Shown here: piece by piece, positions 9,517-21,219 of the stretch | Layout of the letters: the number at the start of each line of letters is the position of its first letter | Position numbering within the stretch: position 1 is the stretch's first letter | Origin: Plasmopara viticola | Taxonomy: Eukaryota; Oomycota; Peronosporomycetes; Peronosporales; Peronosporaceae | Direction of reading: 5' to 3' | Length of the DNA: 26,936 bases | Assembly: GCA_001695595.3 (NCBI GenBank) | Contig: MBPM02000327.1 | Span: 1 to 26,936 of the forward strand | Program-made: the position numbers and the translations under genes | Notes under the pieces: model-generated | Database searches by the model: none | Seen by the model: only the letters and a program-made list of their open reading frames with translations | What the model was told of the DNA's origin: nothing

Positions 9517-9915
9517 TTTTAGCGACAGATCGAGCTGTTTTGAGGCTTTAAGACGCCTTAGCACTTCAAAAGAACCATCGTTTACTATGTTATGGCTATA
9601 TCGTCTGCACGTGCTTACAGATAAAGATCGAGATGTTCTGAGGCCGAAAGACGCATCACCTCTTTAAAGGACATGTTTCTACTCAGTGATTTCTTTGTTC
9701 TGTAAAGTCAGATCAAGGTGTTCTGAGGCTGTGAGACGTTTCAGCTCTTCTATAGCACTATAATTATGAAGTTATAGCCCTTTTTTTGTCTGCGCATTCT
9801 TAGGACGACAGATCGAGCTGTTTTGAGACTTTGAGACGCCTTAGCACTTCAAAAAAACCATTGTTCGCTACTTTATGGCTCTGTCTCTTTTTGCGCATGC
9901 TTAGGGAGATATTTC
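9507..9915 (+). repeat. Last forward segment of array A
   Basis: About four A monomers continue in forward orientation, closely related to the monomers at 9090-9292: the block around 9615-9790 repeats the one around 9116-9290. The segment ends at TTAGGGAGATATTT, after which the repeat family and orientation change. Its last ~60 bp from 9857 belong to the right arm of the inverted repeat. Confidence 0.8.
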
Positions 9916-10054
9916 GTTAGAGCGTAACTTGAAAAACTGCTCCATTTGCAGCGCCATTTGAAGAGCCGATTCTTTCTACGGCCTCAGATACGTCATATCT
10001 AGCTTTCTGAGCAAGCACATATGAGTTGCAAGCGAACCTTAGCAAATACTGCTC
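9857..10054 (+). repeat. A/B junction, right arm of the ~200-bp inverted repeat
   Basis: This block contains the A-to-B switch at about 9915 and is the mate of the inverted block at 9293-9499, with about 360 bp of forward A sequence between the arms. Because most of array B adjoins this copy, I take it as the original junction and the left arm as the copy. Confidence 0.8.
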
Positions 10055-10088
10055 ATTTGAAAGGCCGATTCTTCCTACGGCCTCAGAT

Positions 10089-11883
10089 ACGTCCAATCTA
10101 GCTTCCAGGACATGCAGACACGCGTTCCGAGCGTAACTAAGCGAGTTCTTCTCCGTTTGAAGATCCAATTCTTCTTACAGCCTCAGATACGTTCAATACA
10201 GCTTCCTGGACATGCAGCCACGCGTTTTAAGTAGAACTCAGCGATTGCTGCTCCAATAGAAGCGCCGATTCTTCCTACGGCTCAGATACGTCAAATCTCG
10301 CTTCTTGAGCAAGCACATACTCGTTGCTATCAAACCTTGGCGAATACTACTCCATTTGAAGAGCAGATTCTTTCTACGGCCTCAGATACGTCAAATTTAG
10401 CTTTCTGAGCAAGCCCATATGCGTTGAAAGCGTACCTTGGCGAATACTGCTCCATTTGAAGTGCCGATTCTTCCTACGGCCTCAGATTCGTCAAATCTAG
10501 CTTCCTGAGCAAGCACATATGCGTTGCAAGCGTACCTTAGCAAACACCTTTCCATTTGAAGTGCCGGTTCTTCCTACGGCCTCAGATACGTCAAATCTAG
10601 CTTCCTGAGCAAGCACATATGCGTTGCAAGCATACCTTAGCGAGTTCTGCTCCATTTGAAGTGCCGATTCTTCGTACAGCCTCAGATACGTTCAATACAG
10701 CTTCCTGGACATGCAGCCACGCGTTTTAGGTAGAACTCAGCGATTGCTGCTCCAATAGAAGCGCCGATTCTTCCTACGGCTCAGATACGTCAAATCTCGC
10801 TTCCTGAGCAAGCACATACTAGTTTCAAGCGTAACTCAGCGAGTTCTGTTCCATTTGAAGAGCCGGTTCTTCCTACGGCCTCAGATACGTCAAATCTAGC
10901 TTTCTGAGCAAGCACATATGAGTTGCAAGCGAACCTTAGCAAATACTGCTCCATTTGAAGTGCCGGTTCTTCCTACGGCCTCAGATACGTCCAATCTAGC
11001 TTCCAGGACATGCAGACACGCGTTCCGAGCGTAACTAAGCGAGTTCTTCTCCGTTTGAAGATCCAATTCTTCTTACAGCCTCAGATACGTTCAATACAGC
11101 TTCCTGGACATGCAGCCACGCGTTTTAAGTAGAACTCAGCGATTGCTGCTCCAATAGAAGCGCCGATTCTTCCTACGGCTCAGATACGTCAAATCTCGCT
11201 TCTTGAGCAAGCACATACTCGTTGCTATCAAACCTTGGCGAATACTACTCCATTTGAAGAGCAGATTCTTTCTACGGCCTCAGATACGTCGAATTTAGCT
11301 TTCTGAGCAAGCCCATATGCGTTGAAAGCGTACCTTGGCGAATACTGCTCCATTTGAAGTGCCGATTCTTCCTACGGCCTCAGATTCGTCAAATCTAGCT
11401 TCCTGAGCAAGCACATATGCGTTGCAAGCGTACCTTAGCAAACACCTTTCCATTTGAAGTGCCGGTTCTTCCTACGGCCTCAGATACGTCAAATCTAGCT
11501 TCCTGAGCAAGCACATATGCGTTGCAAGCATACCTTAGCGAGTTCTGCTCCATTTGAAGTGCCGATTCTTCTTACAGCCTCAGATACGTTCAATACAGCT
11601 TCCTGGACATGCAGCCACGCGTTTAAGTGGAACTCAGCGATTGCTGCTCCAATAGAAGCGCCGATTCTTCCTACGGCTCAGATACGTCAAATCTCGCTTC
11701 CTGAGCAAGCACATACTAGTTTCAAGCGTAACTCAGCGAGTTCTGTTCCATTTGAAGAACCGGTTCTTCCTACGGCCTTAGATACGTCAAATCTAGCTTT
11801 CTGAGCAAGCACATATGAGTTGCAAGCGAACCTTAGCAAATACTGCTCCATTTGAAAGGCCGATTCTTCCTACGGCCTCAGAT
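10089..11883 (-). repeat. Two tandem 898-bp higher-order repeats (nine monomers each)
   Basis: The marker GATACGTCCAATCTAGCTTCCAGG occurs at 10086, 10984 and 11881, with steps of 898 and 897 bp. Each unit has the same nine monomer variants in order. The first is a GTCCAATC/CCAGGACATGCAGACACG type (call it b). Next is a GTTCAATACAG/GCAGCCACGCG type (g), then a GTCAAATCTCGC type (d). Three standard monomers follow, then g, d and one standard monomer. A rare string, GTTGCTATCAAACC, is present at 10323 and 11221. Units are nearly identical, so the duplication is recent. Confidence 0.88.
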
Positions 11884-13440
11884 ACGTCCAATCTAGCTTC
11901 CAGGACATGCAGACACGCGTTCCGAGCGTAACTAAGCGAGTTCTTCTCCGTTTTAAGATCCAATTCTTCTTACAGCCTCAGATACGTTCAATACAGCTTC
12001 CTAGACATGCAGCCACGCGTTTTAAGTAGAACTCAGCGATTGCTGCTCCAATAGAAGCGCCGATTCTTCCTACGGCTCAGATACGTCAAATCTCGCTTCC
12101 TGAGCAAGCAAATACTCGTTTCAAGCGTAACTCAGCGAGTTCTGCTCCATTTGAAGAGCCGATTCTTTCTACGGCCTCAGATACGTCAAAGTTAGCTTTC
12201 TGAGCAAGCCCATATGCGTTGCAAGCGTACCTTGGCGAATACTGCTCCATTTGAAGTGCCGATTCTTCCTACGGCCTCAGATTCGTCAAATCTAGCTTCC
12301 TGAGCAAGCACATATGCGTTGCAAGCGTACCTTAGCAAATACCTTTCCATTTGAAGTGCCGGTTCTTCCTACGGCCTCAGATACGTCAAATCTAGCTTCC
12401 TGAGCAAGCACATATGCGTTGCAAGCATACCTTAGCGAGTTCTGCTCCATTTGAAGTGCCGATTCTTCTTACAGCCTCAGATACGTTCAATACAGCTTCC
12501 TGGGCATGCAGCCACGCGTTTTAGGTAGAGCTCAGCGATTGCTGCTCCAATAGAAGCGCCGATTCTTCCTACGGCTCAGATACGTCAAATCTCGCTTCCT
12601 GAGCAAGCACATACTAGTTTCAAGCGTAACTCAGCGAGTTCTGTTCCATTTGAAAAGCCGGTCATTCCTACGGCCTCAGATACGTCAAATCTAGCTTTCT
12701 GAGCAAGCACATATGCGTTGCAAGCATACCTTAGCAAATACTGCTCCATTTGAAGTGCCGATTCTTCTTACAGCCTCAGATACGTTCAATACAGCTTCCT
12801 GGACATGCAGCCACGCGTTCTAAGTAGATATCAGCGATTGCTGCTCCAATAGAAGCGCCGATTCTTCCTACGGCTCAGATACGTCAAATCTCGCTTCCTG
12901 AGCAAGCACATATGCGTTGCAAGCGTACCTTAGCGAGTTCTGCTCCATTTGAAGAGGCGATTCTTTCTACGGCCTCAGATACGTCAAATCTAGCTTTCTG
13001 AGCAAGCACATATGCGTTGCAAGCGTACCTTGGCGAATACTGCTCCATTTGAAGTGCCGGTTCCTTCTAATGCCTCAGATTCGTCAAATATAGTTTCCTG
13101 AGCAAGCACATATGCGATGCAAGCGTACCTTAGCGGGTTCTGCTGTATTTGAAGCGCCGATTCTTCCTAGGGCCTCAGATACGTCAAATGTAGCTTTCAG
13201 GACATGCAGACACGCGTGCCGAGCGTAATAAAGCGAGTTCTTCTCCGTTTGAAGGTCCAATTCTTCTTACAGCCTCAGATACGTTCAACACAGCTTCCTG
13301 GACATGCAGCCACGCGTTTTAAGTAGAACGCAGCGATTGCTGCTCCAACAGAAGTGCCGATTCTTCCTACGGCTCAGATACGTCAAATCTCGCTTCCTGA
13401 GCAAGCACATACTCGTTTCAAGCGTAACTGAGCGAGTTCT
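11884..13440 (-). repeat. Array B segment with variable order of the b-g-d core and standard monomers
   Basis: The b-g-d trimer recurs with differing numbers of standard monomers between copies. The section about 11980-13050 has a later relative at about 19840-21110: the rare CAAATACTCGTTTC variant sits at 12108 and 19970, and CGGTCATTCC at about 12659 and 20720. The offset grows by about 200 bp between these markers because the later copy has an extra tandem pair of monomers. Confidence 0.75.
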
Positions 13441-14575
13441 GCTCTATTTGAAGCGTCGATTCTTTCTACGGCCTCAGATACGTCAAGTTAGCTTTCTGGC
13501 CATGCCGACACGCGTTTTAAGCGTAACTTAGCGAGTTCTTCTCCGTTTGAAAATCCGATTCTTCTTACAGCCTCAGATACGTTCAATACAGCTTCCTGGA
13601 CATGCAGTCACGCGTTTTAAGTAAAACTTAGCGATTGCTGCTCCAATAGAAGCGCCGATTCTTCCTACGGCTCAGATACGTCATAACTCGCTTCCTAAGC
13701 AAGCATATACTCGTTTCAAGCGTAAATCGGCGAGTTCTGCTCCATTTGAAGAGCCGATTCTTTTTACGGCCTCAGATACGTCATATCTAGCTTTCTGAGC
13801 AAGCACATATGCGTTGCAAGCGAACCTTAGCAAATACTGCTCCGTTTGAAAGGCCGATTCTTCCTACGGCCTCAGATACGTCCAATCTAGCTTCCAGGAC
13901 ATGCAGACACGCGTTCCGAGCGTAACTAAGCGAGTTCTTCTCCGTTTGAATATCCAATTCTTCTTACAGCCACAGATACGTTCAATACAGCTTCCTGGAC
14001 ATGCAGCCACGCGTTTTAAGTAGAACTCAGCGATTGCTGCTCCAATAAAAGCGCCGATTCTTCCTACGGCTCAGATACGTCAAATCTCGCTTCCTGAGCA
14101 AGCACATACTCGTTTCAAGCGTAACTCAGCGAGTTTTGCTCCATTTGAAGAGCCAATTCTTTCTACGGCCTCAGATACGTCAAATATAGCTTTCTGAGCA
14201 AGCCCATATGCGCTGCAAGCGTACCTTGGCGAATACTGCTCCATTTGAAGTGCCGATTCTTCCTGCGGCCTCAGATACGTCAAGTCTAGCTTCCTGAGCA
14301 AGCACATATGCGTTGCAAGCGTACCTTAGCGAGTTCTGCTTCATTTAAGCGCCGATTCTTCCTATGGCCTCAGATACGTCAAATATAGCTTCCAGGACAT
14401 GCAGACACGCGTTCCGAGCGTAACTAAGCGAGTTCTTCTCCGTTTGAAGATCCGATTTTTCTTACAGCCTCAGATACGTTCAATACAGCTTCCTGGACAT
14501 GCTGTCACGCGTTTTAAGTAGAACTTAGCGATTGCTGCTCCAATTGAAGCGCCGATTCTTCCTACGGCTCAGATA
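13441..14575 (-). repeat. Higher-order block H1, first copy
   Basis: Distinctive markers are GCTCTATTTGAAGCGTCG (13441), CTAAGCAAGCATATAC (about 13695), TTTGAATATCCAATTC and TTCATTTAAGCGCCG. The same ordered set recurs from 15532 (offset about 2091), from about 21430 and from about 25780. This copy is the cleanest, with almost no indels against the family consensus. Confidence 0.8.
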
Positions 14576-15350
14576 CGTCAAATCTCGCTTCTTGAGCAAG
14601 CACATACTCGTTGCTATCAAACCTTGGCGAATACTACTCCATTTGAAGAGCAGATTCTTTCTACGGCCTCAGATACGTCAAATTTAGCTTTCTGAGCAAG
14701 CCCATATGCGTTGAAAGCGTACCTTGGCGAATACTGCTCCATTTGAAGTGCCGATTCTTCCTACGGCCTCAGATTCGTCAAATCTAGCTTCCTGAGCAAG
14801 CACATATGCGTTGCAAGCGTACCTTAGCAAACACCTTTCCATTTGAAGTGCCGGTTCTTCCTACAGCCTCAGATACGTCAAATCTAGCTTCCTGAGCAAG
14901 CACATATGCGTTGCAAGCATACCTTAGCGAGTTCTGCTCCATTTGAAGTGCCGATTCTTCGTACAGCCTCAGATACGTTCAATACAGCTTCCTGGACATG
15001 CAGCCACGCGTTTTAGGTAGAACTCAGCGATTGCTGCTCCAATAGAAGCGCCGATTCTTCCTACGGCTCAGATACGTCAAATCTCGCTTCCTGAGCAAGC
15101 ACATACTAGTTTCAAGCGTAACTCAGCGAGTTCTGTTCCATTTGAAGAGCCGGTTCTTCCTACGGCCTCAGATACGTCAAATCTAGCTTTCTGAGCAAGC
15201 ACATATGAGTTGCAAGCGAACCTTAGCGAATACTGCTCCATTTGAAGTGCCGGTTCTTCCTACGGCCTCAGATACGTCCAATCTAGCTTCCAGGACATGC
15301 AGACACGCGTTCCGAGCGTAACTAAGCGAGTTCTTCTCCGTTTGAAGATC
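14576..15350 (-). repeat. Block duplicated from the 898-bp repeat region
   Basis: This block repeats about 10290-11065 at an offset of about 4286 bp. GTTGCTATCAAACC occurs at 14610 (10323 in the source) and the variant GATTCTTCGTACAGCC occurs near 14950 as it does near 10667. That TTCGTACAG variant is in the first 898-bp unit but not the second, which identifies the first unit as the closer relative. The segment sits between two copies of block H1, making the array a mosaic. Confidence 0.75.
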
Positions 15351-15531
15351 CGATTCTTCTTACAGCCTCAGATACGTTCAATACAGCTTCCTGGACATGC
15401 AGCCACGCGTTTTAAGTGGAACTCAGCGATTGCTGCCAATAGAAGCGCCAATTCTTCCTACGGCTCAGATACGTCAAATCTAGCTTCCTGAGCAAGCCCA
15501 TACTCGTTTCAAGCGTAACTGAGCGAGTTCT

Positions 15532-17930
15532 GCTCTATTTGAAGCGTCGATTCTTTCTACGGCCTCAGATACGTCAAGTTAGCTTTCTGGCCATGCCGAC
15601 ACGCGTTTTAAGCGTAACTTAGCGAGTTCTTCTCCGTTTGAAGATCCGATTCTTCTTACAGCCTCAGATACGTTCAATACAGCTTCCTGGACATGCAGTC
15701 ACGCGTTTTAAGTAAAACTTAGCGATTGCTGCTCCGATAGAAGCGCCGATTCTTCCTACGCTCAGATACGTCATAACTCGCTTCCTAAGCAAGCATATAC
15801 TCGTTTCAAGCGTAAATCGGCGAGTTCTGCTCCATTTGAAGAGCCGATTCTTTTTACGGCCTCAGATACGTCATATCTAGCTTCTGAGCAAGCACATATG
15901 CGTTGCAAGCGAACCTTAGCAAATACTGCTCCGTTTGAAAGGCCGATTCTTCCTACGGCCTCAGATACGTCCAATCTAGCTTCCAGGACATGCAACACGC
16001 GTTCCGAGCGTACTAAGCGAGTTCTTCTCCGTTTGAATATCCAATTCTTCTTACAGCCAGATACGTTCAATACAGCTTCCTGGACATGCAGCCACGCGTT
16101 TTAAGTAGAACTCAGCGATTGCTGCTCCAATAGAAGCGCCGATTCTTCCTACGGCTCAGATACGTCAAATCTCGCTTCCTGAGCAAGCACATACTCGTTT
16201 CAAGCGTAACTCAGCGAGTTTTGCTCCATTTGAAGAGCCAATTCTTTCTACGGCCTCAGATACGTCAAATCTAGCTTTCTGAGCAAGCCCATATGCGCTG
16301 CAAGCGTACCTTGGCGAATACTGCTCCATTTGAAGTGCCGATTCTTCCTGCGGCCTCAGATACGTCAAGTCTAGCTTCCTGAGCAAGCACATATGCGTTG
16401 CAAGCGTACCTTAGCGAGTTCTGCTTCATTTAAGCGCCGATTCTTCCTATGGCCTCAGATACGTCAAATATAGCTTCCAGGACATGCAGACACGCGTTCC
16501 GAGCGTAACTAAGCGAGTTCTTCTCCGTTTGAAGATCCGATTTTTCTTACAGCCTCAGATACGTTCAATACAGCTTCCTGACATGCTGTCACGCGTTTTA
16601 AGTAAAACTTAGCGATTGCTGCTCCAATTGAAGCGCCGATTCTTCTACGGCTCAGATACGTCAAATCTCGCTTCCTGAGCAAGCACATACTCGTTTCAAG
16701 CGTAACTCAGCGAGTTCTGCTCCATTTGAACATCCGATTCTTTCTACGGCCTCAGATACGTCAAATATCGCTTCCTGAGCAAGCACATATGCGTTGCATG
16801 CGTAACTTAGCGAGTTCTTCCTCCAGTAGAAGCGCCGATTCTTCCTACTGCACAGATACGTCAATCTAGCTTCCTGAGGCAAGCACATATGCGTTGCAAG
16901 CGTACCTTAGCGAGTTCTGCTTCATTTGAAGCGCTATTTTTTCTATGGCCTCAGATACGTCCAATGTAGCTTTCAGGACATGCAGACACGCCGTGCCGAG
17001 CGTAACTAAGCGAGTTCTTCTCCGTTTTGAAGATCCGATTCTTCTTACAGCCTCAGATACGTTCAATACAGGCTTCCTGGACATGCAGCACACGCGTTTT
17101 AAGTAGAACTCAGCGATTGCTGCTCCAATAGAAGCGCCGAATCTTCCTACGGATCAGATACGTCAAATCTCGCTTCCTTAGCAAGCAGCATACGCGTGTT
17201 AAGCGTAACTGAGGCGAGAGTTCTTGCTCCATTTGAAGCGTCAGATTCTTCCCAAGGCCTCAGTTACGTCAAGTTAGCTTTCTGGCCATGCAGACCCGCG
17301 TTTCAAGCGTAACTTAGCGGGTTCTTCTCCGTTTGAAGATCCGATTCTTCGTACAGCCTCAGATACGTTCAATTCAGCTTGCTGGACATGCAGTCACGCG
17401 TTTTAAGTAGAACGCAGCGATTGCTGCTCCAATAGAAGCGCTGATTCTTCCTACGGCCTCAGATACGTCAAATCTCGCTTCCTGAGCAAGCACATATGCG
17501 TTGCAACCGTAACTGAGCGAGTTCTGCTCCATTTGAAGCGTCGGTTCTTCCCAGGCCTCAGAACGTCAAGTTAGCTTTCTGGCCATGCAGACCCGCGTTT
17601 TAAAGCGTAACTTAGCGAATACTGCTCCATTTAATGTGCCGATTCTTCCCACGGCCTCTGTATAATGTCTTTGTTTCCTGGCATGACTTACCCGTTTCAA
17701 GCGAAACTTGGATAAACTGCTCCGTTTAAAGCGACGATCCTTTCCACGGCCTCAAATACGTCAATTCTATCTTTCTGGCCATGCAGCCACGCGTTTCAAG
17801 CGTAACTTAGCGAATACTGCTCCATTTGAAGCGCCGATTCTTCCTAAGGCTTCAGATACGTCAACCTAGCCTCCAGGACATGCAGACATGCGTTCCGAGC
17901 GTAACTAAGCGAGTTCTTCTCCAGTAAAAG
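15532..17930 (-). repeat. Block H1 second copy plus extension (2.4-kb block), with small indels
   Basis: The first 1.15 kb repeat 13441-14590. The following part contains rare variants: TTTGAACATCCGATTC, TTGCATGCGTAAC, and the strongly diverged monomers at 17640-17770 with TCCATTTAATGTG (17626). The whole block recurs at about 21220-23630 with offsets of 5681-5693 bp. Several single-base deletions and insertions are present compared with the first copy (for example TGCAACACGC for TGCAGACACGC near 15991). Confidence 0.78.
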
Positions 17931-19839
17931 CGCCAATTCTTCCTACGGCCTCAGATACGTCAAATTTAGCTTCCTGAGCAAGCACATATGCGTTGCAAGC
18001 GTACCTTAGCGAGTTCTGCTTCATTTGAAGCGCCGATTCTTCCTATAGCCTCAGATACGTCCAAATATAGCTTTCGAGACATGTAGACACGCGTTCCGAG
18101 CGTAACTAAGCGAGTTTTATCCAGTAGAAGCGCCGATTTATCCTACGGCCTCAGATACGTCAAATCTAGCTTCCGGAGCAAGCACATATGCGTTGCAGCG
18201 TACCTTAGCGAGTTCTGCTTCATTTGAAGCGCCGATTTTTCCTATGGCCTCAGATACGTCCATTGTAGCTTTCAGGACATGCAGACACGCGTTCCGAGCG
18301 TAATAAAGCGAGTTCTTCTCCGTTTGAAGATTTGATTTTTCTTACAGCCTCAGATACGTTCAATACAGCTTCCTGGACATGCCGTCACTCGTTTAAAGTG
18401 AACTTAGCGATTGCTGCTCCAATAGAAGCGCCGATTCTTCCTCGGATCAGATACGTCAAATCTCGCTTCCTTAGCAAGCACATACGCGTGTTAAGCGTAA
18501 CTGAGCGAGTTCTGCTCCATTTGAAGCGTCGATTCTTCCCAAGGCCTCAGTTACGTCAAGTTAGCTTTCTGGCCATGCAGACCCGCGTTTCAAGCGTAAC
18601 TAAGCGAGTTCTTCTCCGTTTGAAGATCGATTCTTCCTACACAGCCTCAGATACGTTCAATTCAGCTTGCTGGACATGCAGTCACGGCGTTTTTAAGTAG
18701 AACGCAGCGATTGCTGCTCCAATAGAAGCGCTGATTCTTCCTACGGCCTCAGATACGTCAAATCTTGCTTCCTGAGCAAGCACATATGCGTTGCAAGCGT
18801 ACCTTAGCGAGTTCTGCTTCATTTGAAGCGCCTATTTTTCCTATGGCCTCAGATACGTCCATTGTAGCTTTCAGGACATGCAGACACGCGTTCCGAGCAT
18901 AACTAAGCGAGTTCTTCTCCGTTTGAAGTTCCAATTTTTCTTACAGCCTCAGATACGTTCATACAGCTTCCTGGACATGCCATCACGCGTTTTAAGTAAA
19001 ACTTAGCGATTGCTGCTCTAATAGAAGCGCCGATTCTTCCTATGGCTCAGATACGTCAAATCTTGCTTCCTGAGCAAGCACATACTCGTTTCAAGCGTAA
19101 CTCAGCGAGTTTTGCTCCATTTGAAGAGGCGATTCTTTCTACAGCCTCAGATACGTTCAATCTAGCTTCCTGAGCAAGCACATATGCGTTGCAAGTGTAC
19201 CTTAAAAATACTGCTCCATTCGAAGTGCCGATTCTTCCTACGGCCTCAGATACGTCAAATGTAGCTTTTAAGACATACAGACACGCGTGCCAAGCGTAAC
19301 TAAGCGAGTTCTTCTTCGTTTGAAGATCCAATTCTTCTTACAGCTTCAGATACGTTTCAATACAGCTTCTGGACATGCAGCCACGCGTTTAAAGTAGAAC
19401 TCAGCGATTGCTGCTTCAATAGAAGCGCCGATTCTTCTACGGCTCAGATACGTCAAATCTCGCTTCCTGAGCGCAGCATTTGCGTTGCAAGCGTACCTTA
19501 GCGAGTTCTGGCTTCATTTGAAGCGCCGATTTTCCATTGGCCTCAGATACGTTCAATACAGCTTCCTGGACATGCAGCCACGCGTTCTAAGAAGAATTAG
19601 CGATTGCTGCTCCAATAGAAGCGCCGATTCTTCCTACGGCTCAGATACGTTAAATCTCGCTTCCCTGAGCAAGCACATACGCGTGTTAAGCGTAACTGAG
19701 CGAGTTCTGCTCCATTTGAAGCGTCGATTCTTCCTAAAGCGCTCAGATACGTCAAGTTAGCTTTCTGGCCATGCAGACACGCGTTTTAAGCGTAACTTAG
19801 CGAGTTCTTCTCCGTTTGAAGATCGATTCTTCTTACAGC
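17931..19839 (-). repeat. Array B segment rich in CAGTAGAAGCGCC and GCTTCATTTGAAG variants
   Basis: Monomers here alternate between the GCTTCATTTGAAGCGCC type and b, g and d types. Many have a short-spacer form in which TTCTCCAGTAGAAGCGCC replaces TTCTCCGTTTGAAGATCC. Related monomers recur at about 23600-24500. Single-base indels are frequent. No other feature is present. Confidence 0.65.
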
Positions 19840-21110
19840 CTCAGATACGTTCAATACAGCTTCCTGGACATGCAGCCACGTGTTTTAAGTAGATCTCAGC
19901 GATTGCTGCTCCAATAGAAGCGCCGATTCTTCCTACGGTCAGATACGTCAAATCTCGCTTCCTGAGCAAGCAAATACTCGTTTCAAGCGTAACTCAGCGA
20001 GTTCTGCTCCATTTGAAGAGCGATCCTTTCTACGGCCTCAGATACGTCAAATTAGCTTTCTGAGCAAGCCCATATGCGTTGCAAGCGTACCTTGGCGAAT
20101 ACTGCTTCCATTTGAAGTGCCGATTCTTCCTACGGCCTCAGATTCGTCAAATCTAGCTTCCTGAGCAAGCACATATGCGTTGCAAGCGTACCTTAGCAAA
20201 TACCTTTCCATTTGAAGTGCCGGTGCTTCCTACGGCTCAGATACGTCAATCTAGCTTCCTGAGCAAGCACATATGCGTTGCAAGCATACCTTAGCGAGTT
20301 CTGCTCCATTTGAAGTGCCATTTAGATTTTCTTACAGCCTCAGATACGTTCAATACGCTTCCTGGGCATGCAGCCACGCGTTTTAGGTAGAACCCAGCGA
20401 TTGCTGCTTCAATAGAAGCGCCGATTCTTCCTACGGCTCAGATACGTCAAATCTAGCTTCCTGAGCAAGCACATATGCGTTGCAAGCGTACCTTAGCGAG
20501 TTCTGCTCCATTTGAAGTGCCGATTCTTCTTACAGCCTCAGATACGTTCAATACAGCTTCCTGGGCATGCAGCCACGCGTTTTAGGTAGAACTCAGCGAT
20601 TGCTGCTCCAATAGAAGCGCCGATTCTTCCTACGGCTCAGATACGTCAAATCTCGCTTCCTGAGCAAGCACATACTAGCTTCAAGCGTAACTCAGCGAGT
20701 TCTGTTCCATTTGAAGAGCCGGTCATTCCTACGGCCTCAGATACGTCAAATCTAGCTTTCTGAGCAAGCACATATGCGTTGCAAGCATACCTTAGCAAAT
20801 ACATGCTGCGCTTTGAAGTGCCGATTCTTCTTACAGCCTCAGATACGTTCAATACAGCTTCCTGGACATGCAGCCACGGGCGTTCTAAGTAGAATTCAGC
20901 GATTGCTGCTCCAATAGAAGCGCCGATTCTTCCTACGGCTCAGATACGTCAAATCTCGCTTCCTGAGCAAGCACATATGCATTGCAAGCGTACCTTACGC
21001 GAGTTCTGCTCCATTTGAAGAGCGATTCTTTCTACGACGCCTCAGATACGTCAATCTAGCTTTCTGGAAGCACATATGCGTTGCAAGCGTACCTTGGCGA
21101 ATACTGCTCC
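19840..21110 (-). repeat. Block related to 11980-13050, with an internal ~200-bp tandem duplication
   Basis: Markers CAAATACTCGTTTC (19970) and CGGTCATTCC (about 20720) have counterparts at 12108 and about 12659. Their offsets are 7862 and about 8061 bp. The 199-bp difference is explained by a repeated two-monomer unit carrying CCTGGGCATGCAGCCACG, seen near 20360 and again near 20560. The right part shows extra CG-containing insertions. Confidence 0.72.
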
Positions 21111-21219
21111 ATTTGAAGTGCCGATTCTTCCTACGGCCTCAGATAATCAAGTCTAGCTTCCTGAGCAACGCCATATGCGTTGCAAGCGTACCTTAGCAAG
21201 TTCTGCTTCATTTAAAGCG

